44,269 bases of DNA from Lentilactobacillus diolivorans DSM 14421 (GTDB taxonomy: Bacteria; Bacillota; Bacilli; Lactobacillales; Lactobacillaceae): the NCBI RefSeq assembly GCF_001434255.1, contig NZ_AZEY01000034.1:1-44269 (forward strand), written 5' to 3'. Of this stretch, positions 38,281 through 44,269 are shown piece after piece. Below the pieces are notes generated by a model. That model was given only the letters and a program-made list of their open reading frames with translations. It had not been told where the DNA came from and did no database searches. The position numbers and the translations under genes are program-made. Positions within the stretch are counted from its first letter, which is position 1, and every line of letters begins with the position of its first letter.

Positions 38281-38442
38281 TTAGGAAAATAGTAATTGCT
38301 CCTCACTGTCACAAAGTGATTGATACATGGCTTTAAGAAAATCATCACCGTGCCGATCAATCATTTCTTTAATCGTTTCTACTCCTCTGGATTTAGCCGT
38401 TGGACTGTTGAGAATTTGGTGAATCATCTCTTGACGTGTCAT
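38281..38442 (-). CDS. Small early protein
   Basis: 53 residues (MTRQEMIHQILNSPTAKSRG at the start) with GGAGG at 7-base spacing. It is all-helical, with a middle KEMIDRHGDDFLKAMYQSLCDSEEQ. It lies between the amber-interrupted ORF and the HTH regulator. Function unknown. Confidence 0.65.
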   Translation of the reverse strand: MTRQEMIHQILNSPTAKSRGVETIKEMIDRHGDDFLKAMYQSLCDSEEQLLFS

Positions 38443-38476
38443 GGAATCGCCTCCTTTCGTTTCTTTAGTGGGATAA

Positions 38477-38752
38477 TTAAGTTATTCCATCAAAGGTGGT
38501 GAAAAAACAGGAAACTTGATCATCAGTCAATTTGCGAATGTCTTTCAAGTTGAGCTTCAATTTAATTGCAACATTGACGGAATTTAAATCTTGCAACTAG
38601 CTAAAACCAACCTTGCCGTACTTTTCATAAGCCCAATCATGAATCTCTTGTTTCAGCGCTATAGACTTCGAGTTCTTTTGATTAGTTAGAGTCTTGTGCA
38701 CCCCTGATTGGTCCTCCTCCGGGAATGCTTTTTGTTCCTCTGTTACTTGCAT
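38477..38752 (-). pseudogene. Early-region ORF split by an in-frame amber codon
   Basis: The frame begins at ATG 38752 with GAGGTG upstream, overlaps the Cro-like stop (TAATG) and reads 51 codons to KYGKVGFS, then TAG at 38597-38599. The same frame continues open for 39 more codons (LQDLNSVNVAIKLKLNLKDI...TTFDGIT) to TAA at 38477. The join GKVGFS-stop-LQDL resembles the GF-x-DLQ stretch in Rha/ORF6C-type phage proteins, so a single ~91-residue protein was likely split by a point mutation. Readthrough, or a separate TTG start directly after TAG, is possible. Confidence 0.55.
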
Positions 38753-39000
38753 TATTTGATCACCTCTTTATCATTGCTATACACGTCCGTATCGGATGTG
38801 CTAGAATTAAATAGTGTAGTAGGTGGCACATTTAAAATACTTGAAATTTCAAAAGCAACTGGTAACTGTGGTAATCGCGTTCCGGATTCATAACGTTGGT
38901 ATGAGCTCGGCTGAATTCCAAGCTTATCTGCCATTTGACGTTGCGTATACCCAGCTCGTTTACGTGCTTTTTGAAGATCTTTGTTATGCTTGTTACTCAT
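38752..39000 (-). CDS. Cro-like XRE repressor
   Basis: 82 residues with a full XRE HTH (KARKRAGYTQRQMADKLGIQPSSYQRYESG, residues ~9-38). It is the first gene of the early minus-strand operon and diverges from the CI-like gene at 39092. Its HTH shares SYQRYE(N/S)G with the CI-like protein, so both may bind the same operators in the 91-base gap between them. Confidence 0.85.
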   Translation of the reverse strand: MSNKHNKDLQKARKRAGYTQRQMADKLGIQPSSYQRYESGTRLPQLPVAFEISSILNVPPTTLFNSSTSDTDVYSNDKEVIK

Positions 39001-39091
39001 TTAAATTCATCTCTTTTCCTTTTTGGATACATCCGATATGTTTATAATAACATCCATTTTGGAAAAATCAACCCAAAAACGGAGGCTATTT
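39001..39091 (+). promoter_or_regulatory. Divergent Cro/CI control region
   Basis: The 91-bp gap between the two repressors contains GGATACATCC (palindrome-like with GGATGTATCC on the other strand) and ACATCC...TGGA half-sites repeated twice. A plus-strand TATAAT at about 39045 serves the CI-like gene, and TTGATT with a TTATAA-like -10 serves the minus operon. Operators appear to overlap both -10 regions. Exact boundaries are not certain. Confidence 0.6.
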
Positions 39092-39469
39092 ATGTTTAAG
39101 GAGAAATTATTTATTGCAAGGTTGAAAGAGCTTCGTAATGAAGCAGGATACACACAAAAAGATATTGCCCAAATTCTTGAAATTGGTGGGCCTTCTTATC
39201 AGCGATATGAGAACGGATCTCGGGAACCCAATTTAAGCTCTTTATGTTTACTAGCAGATACCTATTCGGTTACAACTGATTACCTATTAGGTAGAAGCGA
39301 CACTCGAATCGAAACCATCTCGAAGACCAAAGATTCTAAACCAAACATTTCATTTAACGATCAGGATTGGGTTAAATTAGGGAAGCTTCTATCAAATGAG
39401 GACAAGAAACGTATCTTTGAGATTCTAACCGGTCATGATTTCCTTCCGTACAACGAGGCGGAAAAATGA
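39092..39469 (+). CDS. CI-like repressor (XRE HTH)
   Basis: 125 residues from the ATG at 39092, chosen for GGAGG at 6-base spacing. HTH at residues ~10-60 (LKELRNEAGYTQKDIAQILEIGGPSYQRYENGS). The C-terminal half has ITSVTTDYLLGRSDT, a dimer helix usual in short repressors, and no LexA-like peptidase. Induction must therefore use another route. It is the first plus-strand gene and overlaps the next by 4 bases. Confidence 0.82.
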   Translation: MFKEKLFIARLKELRNEAGYTQKDIAQILEIGGPSYQRYENGSREPNLSSLCLLADTYSVTTDYLLGRSDTRIETISKTKDSKPNISFNDQDWVKLGKLLSNEDKKRIFEILTGHDFLPYNEAEK

Positions 39470-39744
39470 AATCAACTACTAATATTGAAAACATCGTCTT
39501 AGATACATTAGTCCATCTTCATATGGATGGTTACGACTCCTACGCTTGTGCAAGGACAATTCTTCCTACGTTGGAAAAAACTGGATATCAAGAATCTGAT
39601 ATTTTTGCAGCTATTCAAAACCTTTCTAGTAAGAATTTAATTAACATTGAATCAGTTTCTCAAACCCCTGCTTCCAAATTTAAATGTGTTAATTTGGTAC
39701 CGTTTACTAAACAGGGCTTTGCTTATTGGAAAAAGTATTGCTAG
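39466..39744 (+). CDS. Unknown protein, likely winged helix
   Basis: 92 residues, start ATGA overlapping the repressor stop. Sequence SDIFAAIQNLSSKNLINIESVSQ...FKCVNLVPFTKQGFAYWKKYC reads like a small winged-helix domain. Translational coupling to the repressor suggests a role as an antirepressor or partner. No family known. Confidence 0.6.
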   Translation: MKSTTNIENIVLDTLVHLHMDGYDSYACARTILPTLEKTGYQESDIFAAIQNLSSKNLINIESVSQTPASKFKCVNLVPFTKQGFAYWKKYC

Positions 39745-39816
39745 GACATTTTATTTGTTCGTTGCCACTATCTCATAAAGTAATGACGACATCTCAATTA
39801 ATCGAGGTGAAGGTAT

Positions 39817-40068
39817 ATGAAGATAAAGGTTGCTCATTTTAAAGCATCAAGCACTGACTTTTCGGTCATCCTCTTGGCTTCTAATTCTGAGTTGACGGCT
39901 GAAGCAATGAAAAGTGTTGGTTCAAAGCTTCCCAAAACTATCCAAAGACCAATTGTAATTGCCGCAAAGTCAACTTCTGGTTTGGCGTTTTATGGTCAAG
40001 ATGATCTAGTTAATCTTATAGACGAGGTCAAAATGGCCCAATTTCCTTGGAAGGTATTGAATATTTAA
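39817..40068 (+). CDS. Unknown protein
   Basis: 83 residues with AGGTGAAGG before the ATG. Alpha/beta sequence (KASSTDFSVILLASNSELTAEAM, IQRPIVIAAKSTSGLAFYGQDD). It may form a small operon with the two genes before it. Nothing identifies a function. Confidence 0.55.
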   Translation: MKIKVAHFKASSTDFSVILLASNSELTAEAMKSVGSKLPKTIQRPIVIAAKSTSGLAFYGQDDLVNLIDEVKMAQFPWKVLNI

Positions 40069-40083
40069 GGATATTTCTGTCTT

Positions 40084-40224
40084 TCATTTGATCATCTTGC
40101 TCAATTGATTGGCTAAAGCTGTTAGTTTTGCAGCTCCATCAAAAAGTGCCTCTTTAGCTTCCTTTTTCTTAGAGATGTCTATGCCGTTTAAAAATATCAG
40201 AATCTCAACCAGTTCCTGTTCCAT
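40084..40224 (-). CDS. Tiny helical protein on the minus strand
   Basis: 46 residues (MEQELVEILIFLNGIDISKK start; then KEAKEALFDGAAKLTALANQ). GGGAGG lies 7 bases before the ATG. Its stop lies 16 bases from the convergent gene at 40068, with no terminator in between. Amphipathic helices suggest a small protein that binds a partner. Unknown. Confidence 0.6.
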   Translation of the reverse strand: MEQELVEILIFLNGIDISKKKEAKEALFDGAAKLTALANQLSKMIK

Positions 40225-40381
40225 GCTTTGCCTCCCTTCAACAAACTTCTCGGCTTGTGCCACCTTTGATATAGGATAATGTAATTATTCCAAAATATTG
40301 GCTAACCTCTAAAGGACAAGAACTAGCCGGTTATCTTCATTATTTCAAAACATTTTTCACAAGAAAGGTTGTACCGTGATA

Positions 40382-40591
40382 TCATGCGTACACCTTTTTT
40401 CCTAATGCCATGGGACAAGCGGTGATACTCATAACTATGGGGAGAGAAATAATTGCCTGCTTTGTAAGTTGATAACGGAATTTTGTCTCCCGACTCGTTG
40501 TAGTAAAACAGCAGAATATCATTCTCAGAATGTTAAATGTAATTTTGCCATCACCTTTAAAAACAATGGATTTAATTTCAAATATTTTCAT
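40382..40591 (-). CDS. Doubtful ORF downstream of the XRE gene
   Basis: 69 residues that begin 5 bases after the XRE stop, without a visible ribosome-binding site. It is basic and partly hydrophobic with several Cys and Thr (ILRMIFCCFTTTS). It might be the second gene of an XRE/partner pair or a remnant. The 160 bases downstream, up to the tiny gene's start at 40224, hold no other ORF. Kept at low confidence. Confidence 0.3.
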   Translation of the reverse strand: MKIFEIKSIVFKGDGKITFNILRMIFCCFTTTSRETKFRYQLTKQAIISLPIVMSITACPMALGKKVYA

Positions 40592-40596
40592 AATTG

Positions 40597-40821
40597 TTAA
40601 ATCAGCTCTTTAAATTCATCGCAAAAGAAACTAATTTTTACGTTCAAAGCTTTTGAGGCGGCAAAAACATGTTCTAAGGTTAAACGGTTCTTTTGATTTT
40701 CAAGATTCCAATAATGTTGAGTGGTTTTCAATCCCATTCGCCTTGCAGTCTCTGCTTCGGTAAGCCCCAACTGCTTTCGACGCTGCTTCAATAGTTCATT
40801 TGCATTGGGTTTAATATTCAT
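40597..40821 (-). CDS. XRE repressor, second divergent pair
   Basis: 74 residues: one HTH (LKQRRKQLGLTEAETARRMGLKTTQHYWNLENQ) and a short C-terminal helix. It diverges from the 40970-41368 repressor. GGAGGG precedes the ATG. Its promoter carries two related operators, one between -35 and -10 and one just beyond the start, suggesting tight autoregulation. Together with the opposite gene and ImmA it forms a complete second switch. Confidence 0.8.
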   Translation of the reverse strand: MNIKPNANELLKQRRKQLGLTEAETARRMGLKTTQHYWNLENQKNRLTLEHVFAASKALNVKISFFCDEFKELI

Positions 40822-40834
40822 TCAATCCCTCCTT

Positions 40835-40892
40835 GCTAAACGAATCGTTTAACTTATGATCATATTATAGCTAAACAAAAGATTTAACACAA
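40835..40892 (-). promoter_or_regulatory. Promoter and two operators of the second switch
   Basis: TTGTGT (40887-40892), 17-bp spacer, TATAAT (40864-40869) drive the XRE gene at 40821. O2 at 40870-40888 (GCTAAACAAAAGATTTAAC) fills the spacer and O1 at 40835-40853 (GCTAAACGAATCGTTTAAC, a near-perfect dyad TAAACGA-A-TCGTTTA) lies just after the start point. Both are 19 bp with the same outer sequences. No sharing of these sites with the first switch was seen. Confidence 0.72.
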
Positions 40893-40969
40893 GTTATTTT
40901 TTAAATTTTTTGTTTATAAATGTAAATAGATCATTTAATAAAACTATAATTATTAATAGGAGTGATGAG

Positions 40970-41368
40970 ATGGACGAAAAAGGAAATACTGGGCTGCCTA
41001 TGCGTCTTATTAATTTACGTGAAGAACGCAATTGGTCTAAAACAGAAGTTGCACGCAAACTCGGTTTCAGTAGTATGCAGAGATATGCAAATTATGAATA
41101 CGGAACTAACGAGCCAGATGCAACAATGTTAAAAAGAATAGCTAATCTCTATGCTGTTTCAGTTGACTTCCTTGTAGGAAATAGTGTTGACCGTCATGGT
41201 CACGTTCCTTCTTGGGCAACTGAAAGGGATAAAAATGACCTAAAAAAATATCTCAGTGAAAACTGGGATTCAATGACTTATGGGGGTGATGAATTAACCA
41301 ATGAAGAAAAACAACAGTTACGGGTGGCCATGGAAACCATCTTCTGGAAACGGCATAAACATCAGTAG
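40970..41368 (+). CDS. XRE repressor partnered with ImmA
   Basis: 132 residues from the ATG at 40970, chosen for AGGAG upstream and the TATAAT 30 bases before. HTH at residues ~13-60 (LINLREERNWSKTEVARKLGFSSMQRYANYEYG). The C-terminal part has NLYAVSVDFLVG and a long helix. Such repressors are cleaved by ImmA-type proteases encoded next, here overlapping by 68 bases. This is the second repressor in the window. Confidence 0.82.
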   Translation: MDEKGNTGLPMRLINLREERNWSKTEVARKLGFSSMQRYANYEYGTNEPDATMLKRIANLYAVSVDFLVGNSVDRHGHVPSWATERDKNDLKKYLSENWDSMTYGGDELTNEEKQQLRVAMETIFWKRHKHQ

Positions 41369-41777
41369 TTTGGCAAAAATAACTGTCAAGACCGTTGTTT
41401 CCCGATATGGCACTGCCGATCCGTTCACGATTGCAGATAAACTAAATGTTGAATATTTTTATATGCCACTTGGAAAACATCCTTTAGGCGATACCAGTTA
41501 TGACCATCACGACCCGATCGTTATTCTTAACGAATCCATTCGAGAATCACCACAGCGATACTACACATTAGCCCACGAACTGGGGCATGTTATTATGCAC
41601 GCCGATCTAACTGGTTATCATTCAGGAATCTGGACTTATGGAAAGTATGAGCAACAGGCCAATCAGTTTGCAACTGGATTAATGGGGTTACTGTTTGTTG
41701 AAGAGAATGGATATGAACCAGATAATTATTATAATTTAGTAAATTGCTATGGGTCACCGGTAGATTTTTTTGGTTAA
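41301..41777 (+). CDS. ImmA/IrrE-type metallopeptidase
   Basis: 158 residues. The zinc motif is in YYTLAHELGHVIMHAD (HELGH, near residue 95), and the distal Glu is probably in YEQQANQFATGLM. Proteins of this type cleave or inactivate the upstream repressor after DNA damage or other signals. The ATG at 41301 lies inside the repressor gene; TTG at 41370, just after its stop, is an alternative start. Ends a little short of the usual family length. Confidence 0.82.
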   Translation: MKKNNSYGWPWKPSSGNGINISSLAKITVKTVVSRYGTADPFTIADKLNVEYFYMPLGKHPLGDTSYDHHDPIVILNESIRESPQRYYTLAHELGHVIMHADLTGYHSGIWTYGKYEQQANQFATGLMGLLFVEENGYEPDNYYNLVNCYGSPVDFFG

Positions 41778-41791
41778 AGAGGGGAAACATT

Positions 41792-41896
41792 ATAATAAAG
41801 TTCAAACAATTTTTAAATCTAGAAATGTGGATACTAGTTATAGTTGCTGTAATTCTAGTTACAATGTCCTTAGTTAACCAACAATCATTTTATTGA
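41792..41896 (+). CDS. Possible membrane peptide with a non-ATG start
   Basis: 34-residue frame with a hydrophobic helix (MWILVIVAVILVTMSLV) and a polar end QQSFY. A strong SD (GAGGGG) lies 7 bases before ATA at 41792; no ATG, GTG or TTG is nearby, so either an AUA start is used, an internal ATG at 41825 makes a 23-residue peptide, or an ATG was lost. It follows ImmA closely. Confidence 0.35.
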   Translation: MIKFKQFLNLEMWILVIVAVILVTMSLVNQQSFY

Positions 41897-41927
41897 ACCA
41901 AATGCCGTTATTTTAAATTTTAAGGAT

Positions 41928-42329
41928 ATGATTACAGTGACTAACTTTGTATTAAAAATCAAAAATCGAACAACTCCTAAGGTTGTAATGATTTCTTACC
42001 AGGCAATGACCGAAAGTGATCATAATATATTGATCACTGGAGATATAAAACTCATGAGGAATCAAGTTGATCTTACATATTTGTCTAATAAAAATTTTTT
42101 ATTGAATTTGGTTCAGGATATAATTAAACATCTTAAGACGGATTATATCCTAACTAAAATTGAAATTGAACAGTCAGTCAATCGATTTCAAATATGTATT
42201 CCTACTGGACAAGATCTTGATGTTTATATAAAAACTTATGAACTTACTAACCGCGTTAGCACAAGTATTGGAAAGCTCGATAAGGTGGTAATTACAGTTC
42301 CAATCATAGAATTATTTAGAATAGGTTAA
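41928..42329 (+). CDS. Unknown protein
   Basis: 133 residues with alternating beta and helix segments (VTNFVLKIKNRTTPKVVMISYQ, KHLKTDYILTKIEIEQSVNRF). The ATG at 41928 is only 2 bases after AAGGA; GTG at 41937 would have better spacing. It is the first of three accessory genes before mscL. Function unknown. Confidence 0.55.
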   Translation: MITVTNFVLKIKNRTTPKVVMISYQAMTESDHNILITGDIKLMRNQVDLTYLSNKNFLLNLVQDIIKHLKTDYILTKIEIEQSVNRFQICIPTGQDLDVYIKTYELTNRVSTSIGKLDKVVITVPIIELFRIG

Positions 42330-42366
42330 ATAAATTGATACTTTCAAGAATAGGAGAGATGTTTTA

Positions 42367-42600
42367 ATGATTTACACAGATATATTTAATATTAAACATG
42401 AGAATGCTAAGGTCGTTGATACTCATAACTCTTTTAATCGCATCTTTGTTATCGAAGATACCAATGGTGTTCGGTACACTTGTTTAAGAGAAAATGCACC
42501 GGTTATGCCAAAATCTGCTACTCATTTTAAAACTTTGCGTTCTAAAAATGCACCACTGAATTATCTGTCTCCTTACTTTACTGGTAAGCGAGTTAAATGA
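42367..42600 (+). CDS. Unknown protein
   Basis: 77 residues with GGAGAG 8 bases before the ATG. It is a small beta-rich domain (IFVIEDTNGVRYTCLRENAPV) with a basic end. No similarity is recognised. Probably co-transcribed with the preceding gene. Confidence 0.55.
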   Translation: MIYTDIFNIKHENAKVVDTHNSFNRIFVIEDTNGVRYTCLRENAPVMPKSATHFKTLRSKNAPLNYLSPYFTGKRVK

Positions 42601-42657
42601 CGGTTGTTTCTTAAAAATCTAAAATACAATTTATTATCTATTTAAGAGGAGATTATT

Positions 42658-43026
42658 ATGTTAAAAGAATTTAAAGAATTTATTGCTCGCGGTAATGTTA
42701 TGGATCTAGCCGTTGGTGTCATTATTGGTGCCGCTTTTACATCAATTGTTAAATCATTAGTTGACAACTTAATTAATCCATTAATTGGTATTTTTCTTGG
42801 ACAAATTGATTTTTCAAATTTGGTTTTCAAAATTGGTGATGCAACATTTAAATATGGTGCCTTCATTAATTCAATTATCAATTTCTTGATTATTGCCTTC
42901 GTTGTATTCTTATTGGTCAAGCGTGTTAATAAGCTAATGCCTAAAAAAGAGGAACAACCAATCGTACCAACTAAAGAGGAACAATATTTACAAGAAATCG
43001 TGGACATTTTGAAGAAGAAAGCCTAG
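42658..43026 (+). CDS. mscL: Large-conductance mechanosensitive channel MscL
   Basis: 122 residues, full length for MscL. The N-terminal amphipathic helix and TM1 ([34 protein letters not shown], residues ~12-45) carry the pore pattern, a loop follows, TM2 is [23 protein letters not shown] and the C-terminal bundle ends in [12 protein letters not shown]. It opens under membrane tension to release solutes on osmotic downshift. GAGGAGA precedes the ATG. It lies among repressor-side genes of the phage, so it looks like cargo rather than a core host locus. Confidence 0.92.
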   Translation: MLKEFKEFIARGNVMDLAVGVIIGAAFTSIVKSLVDNLINPLIGIFLGQIDFSNLVFKIGDATFKYGAFINSIINFLIIAFVVFLLVKRVNKLMPKKEEQPIVPTKEEQYLQEIVDILKKKA

Positions 43027-43062
43027 TTTTCACCAACAATACTGGGATGGGAGGATTAATTC

Positions 43063-43278
43063 ATGGATATCATTGTAATCGCTATCGGACTAGTATTTGC
43101 ATTAATTGGTATTATCGTTATTAAACAAAGTAATAAGTTATCTTCCCAGGATCCTTTCAAACTTTTTGGTACATTCATAGGTATATCATTTATCTTTTTA
43201 GGGGGATGTTTGATAATATCGGGCACATATCCACTCTTGTTAAAACACTTCCCGCTTATAATAACGCTTCTTTACTAA
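43063..43278 (+). CDS. Small membrane protein
   Basis: 71 residues with two strong hydrophobic helices (DIIVIAIGLVFALIGIIVI and TFIGISFIFLGGCLIISG) and a basic loop between them. GGGAGG precedes the ATG. It follows mscL by 36 bases and could be co-transcribed with it. Confidence 0.65.
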   Translation: MDIIVIAIGLVFALIGIIVIKQSNKLSSQDPFKLFGTFIGISFIFLGGCLIISGTYPLLLKHFPLIITLLY

Positions 43279-43342
43279 CATACGATTATTATTTTAGAAG
43301 TTTGTAATTTGAATACATTTGATTTTAAAGGAGAAATAATTC

Positions 43343-44176
43343 ATGAAGGCTATTACATATCAGGGAATAACTTTCACTACTTATCAACAGGCAGCTGACT
43401 TTATTGGTATTAGCAAAGTTGGCTTCTCAAAGCGCTTTCAAAAATATAAAGCTGGTATTTATTCACTAGACAATTTGTTTAAAAGTTGTCACCCAAACAA
43501 AAAAGAAATTTCATATCATGGAAAAAAATTTAACAGTTATGTAGAAGCCGCAAAATATATTGGTTCAACGCCAGAAACATTTGGTCGCCGTCATAAGCAG
43601 TATGAAAACGGGGAAATTTCTTTAGATAAATTATTTCGAAGAACCAAATATACTCCCTATGAACTGCCAGCTTATCATGGGAGAAAATTCACTATCAAAA
43701 AAGAGGCTGCTAGCTTTTTGAAAATTAGCCAAACGGCACTTACAAGACGTTTGAAATATTATCACTCTGGAAAATATGATTTGGACGATTTGTTTTCAAA
43801 AACTCCGAACGAAATAAGAAACCGACATGCTAAAAAAACGCCATTACAATTTGCTGATCAAACATTTGATACTTATCAACAGGCAGCTGACTACGTCGGT
43901 ATTTCTCAACCTGCTTTCTCCAATCGTATGAAGAAATACTACTTGGGAAGCTACGCCTTTAATCAAGTTTTTGAAGCCCCTAAGCATACACATGGAAATG
44001 TGATTAAGTACAAGGATCATACTTTCTATACCTATAAAGCAGCCTCTGAATTTATTGGCATCAGCTATAATTCCTTCTCTAAACGATTAAAAAAATATAA
44101 GTCTGATGCAATCACTCTGGATGAATTATTTGCTAAACCAGATGTTTTTCGAACTAATCAAAATAAATTTGGTTAA
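43343..44176 (+). CDS. Five-repeat putative DNA-binding protein
   Basis: 277 residues made of five ~50-residue repeats (starting near 1, 54, 106, 168 and 223). Each has an aromatic/basic strand (Y-x-G-x-x-F-x-[ST]-Y), a helix with Q-A-A-D/E-F-I-G-I-S, a recognition-like helix F-S-x-R-x-K-x-Y and a closing S-L-D-x-L-F. This matches the small helix-turn-helix repeats found next to GIY-YIG/HNH nucleases (IENR1/NUMOD-like), but no nuclease domain is present. AAGGAGA precedes the ATG. Its DNA target or role is unknown. Confidence 0.72.
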   Translation: MKAITYQGITFTTYQQAADFIGISKVGFSKRFQKYKAGIYSLDNLFKSCHPNKKEISYHGKKFNSYVEAAKYIGSTPETFGRRHKQYENGEISLDKLFRRTKYTPYELPAYHGRKFTIKKEAASFLKISQTALTRRLKYYHSGKYDLDDLFSKTPNEIRNRHAKKTPLQFADQTFDTYQQAADYVGISQPAFSNRMKKYYLGSYAFNQVFEAPKHTHGNVIKYKDHTFYTYKAASEFIGISYNSFSKRLKKYKSDAITLDELFAKPDVFRTNQNKFG

Positions 44177-44269
44177 CCTTATATTTTAAAATCTGCTCTT
44201 AAAAGGAATTTATGGCTTGAATTGTCAAATTAAGTGCAACACTACATTAAAGAATATTTCATAAGGCGT
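44177..44269. other. Right edge, possible start of another element
   Basis: 93 AT-rich bases without a gene. The last half (from about 44219, TTGAATTGTCAAATTAAGTGCAACAC) looks like the terminal repeat and leader of an IS30-type element, but this is from memory of such ends and cannot be confirmed because the window stops. Confidence 0.2.

Noticed and set aside
41928-44176. Integrase or recombinase in the accessory region
   Set aside because: None of the proteins shows tyrosine-recombinase (R-H-R-Y) or serine-recombinase motifs, so the integrase must lie outside the window.

Overview
The window is most of a temperate myovirus genome (a prophage) from a low-GC Gram-positive bacterium, most likely a member of the Lactobacillaceae. 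The lactobacillus-type endolysin and LLH holin, ArpU-type late regulator, AGGAGG ribosome-binding sites and AT-rich DNA point there. No integrase and no att site were found, so the window stops short of at least one phage end. The integrase probably lies beyond the right edge.

Layout, right to left. (1) 39092-44176, plus strand: repressor and accessory region. It has a CI-like repressor, a second repressor/ImmA pair with its own divergent XRE gene, small unknown genes, a mechanosensitive channel gene (mscL) and a protein built of five ~50-residue repeats. (2) 39000-31183, minus strand: early operon with a Cro-like protein, several HTH proteins, Gam-like protein, Sak4-type ATPase, DUF669 SSB-like protein, DnaD-like initiator, HNH nuclease and ArpU. 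(3) 31107-29961: a small island with a tRNA-like non-coding RNA, possible tiny plus-strand RNAs and two plus-strand genes, one of them CsbD-like. (4) 29961-4386, minus strand: late operon, running terminases, portal, minor head protein, LysM protein, protease/scaffold, cement protein, capsid, neck proteins, sheath, tube, frameshifted chaperone, tape measure, baseplate and tail fibre. (5) 4385-1250: about 3.1 kb without phage protein genes. (6) 1238-23: holin and endolysin.

The most unusual part is region 5. Read on the minus strand it is a head-to-tail series of at least eleven small RNA genes (about 80-145 nt each). Each has its own -10 element, a hairpin beginning at or near the predicted +1, often a C-rich hairpin loop or C-rich single strand, and usually a final hairpin followed by a T run. 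Six of the eleven have a -35-like hexamer exactly 16 bp from the -10, usually just beyond the T run of the previous unit. Lower terminator stems differ between units by paired changes. This suggests a diverged paralogous family of phage small RNAs placed between the tail fibre and lysis genes. An IS3-family element has split one unit.

The late genes build a contractile-tailed particle. The early genes supply recombination and replication functions and the ArpU late regulator. The right-hand genes hold the lysogenic switch and cargo. Protein assignments come from recognising family-typical sequence. Small RNA assignments come from promoter, hairpin and terminator patterns read by eye, with no expression data.
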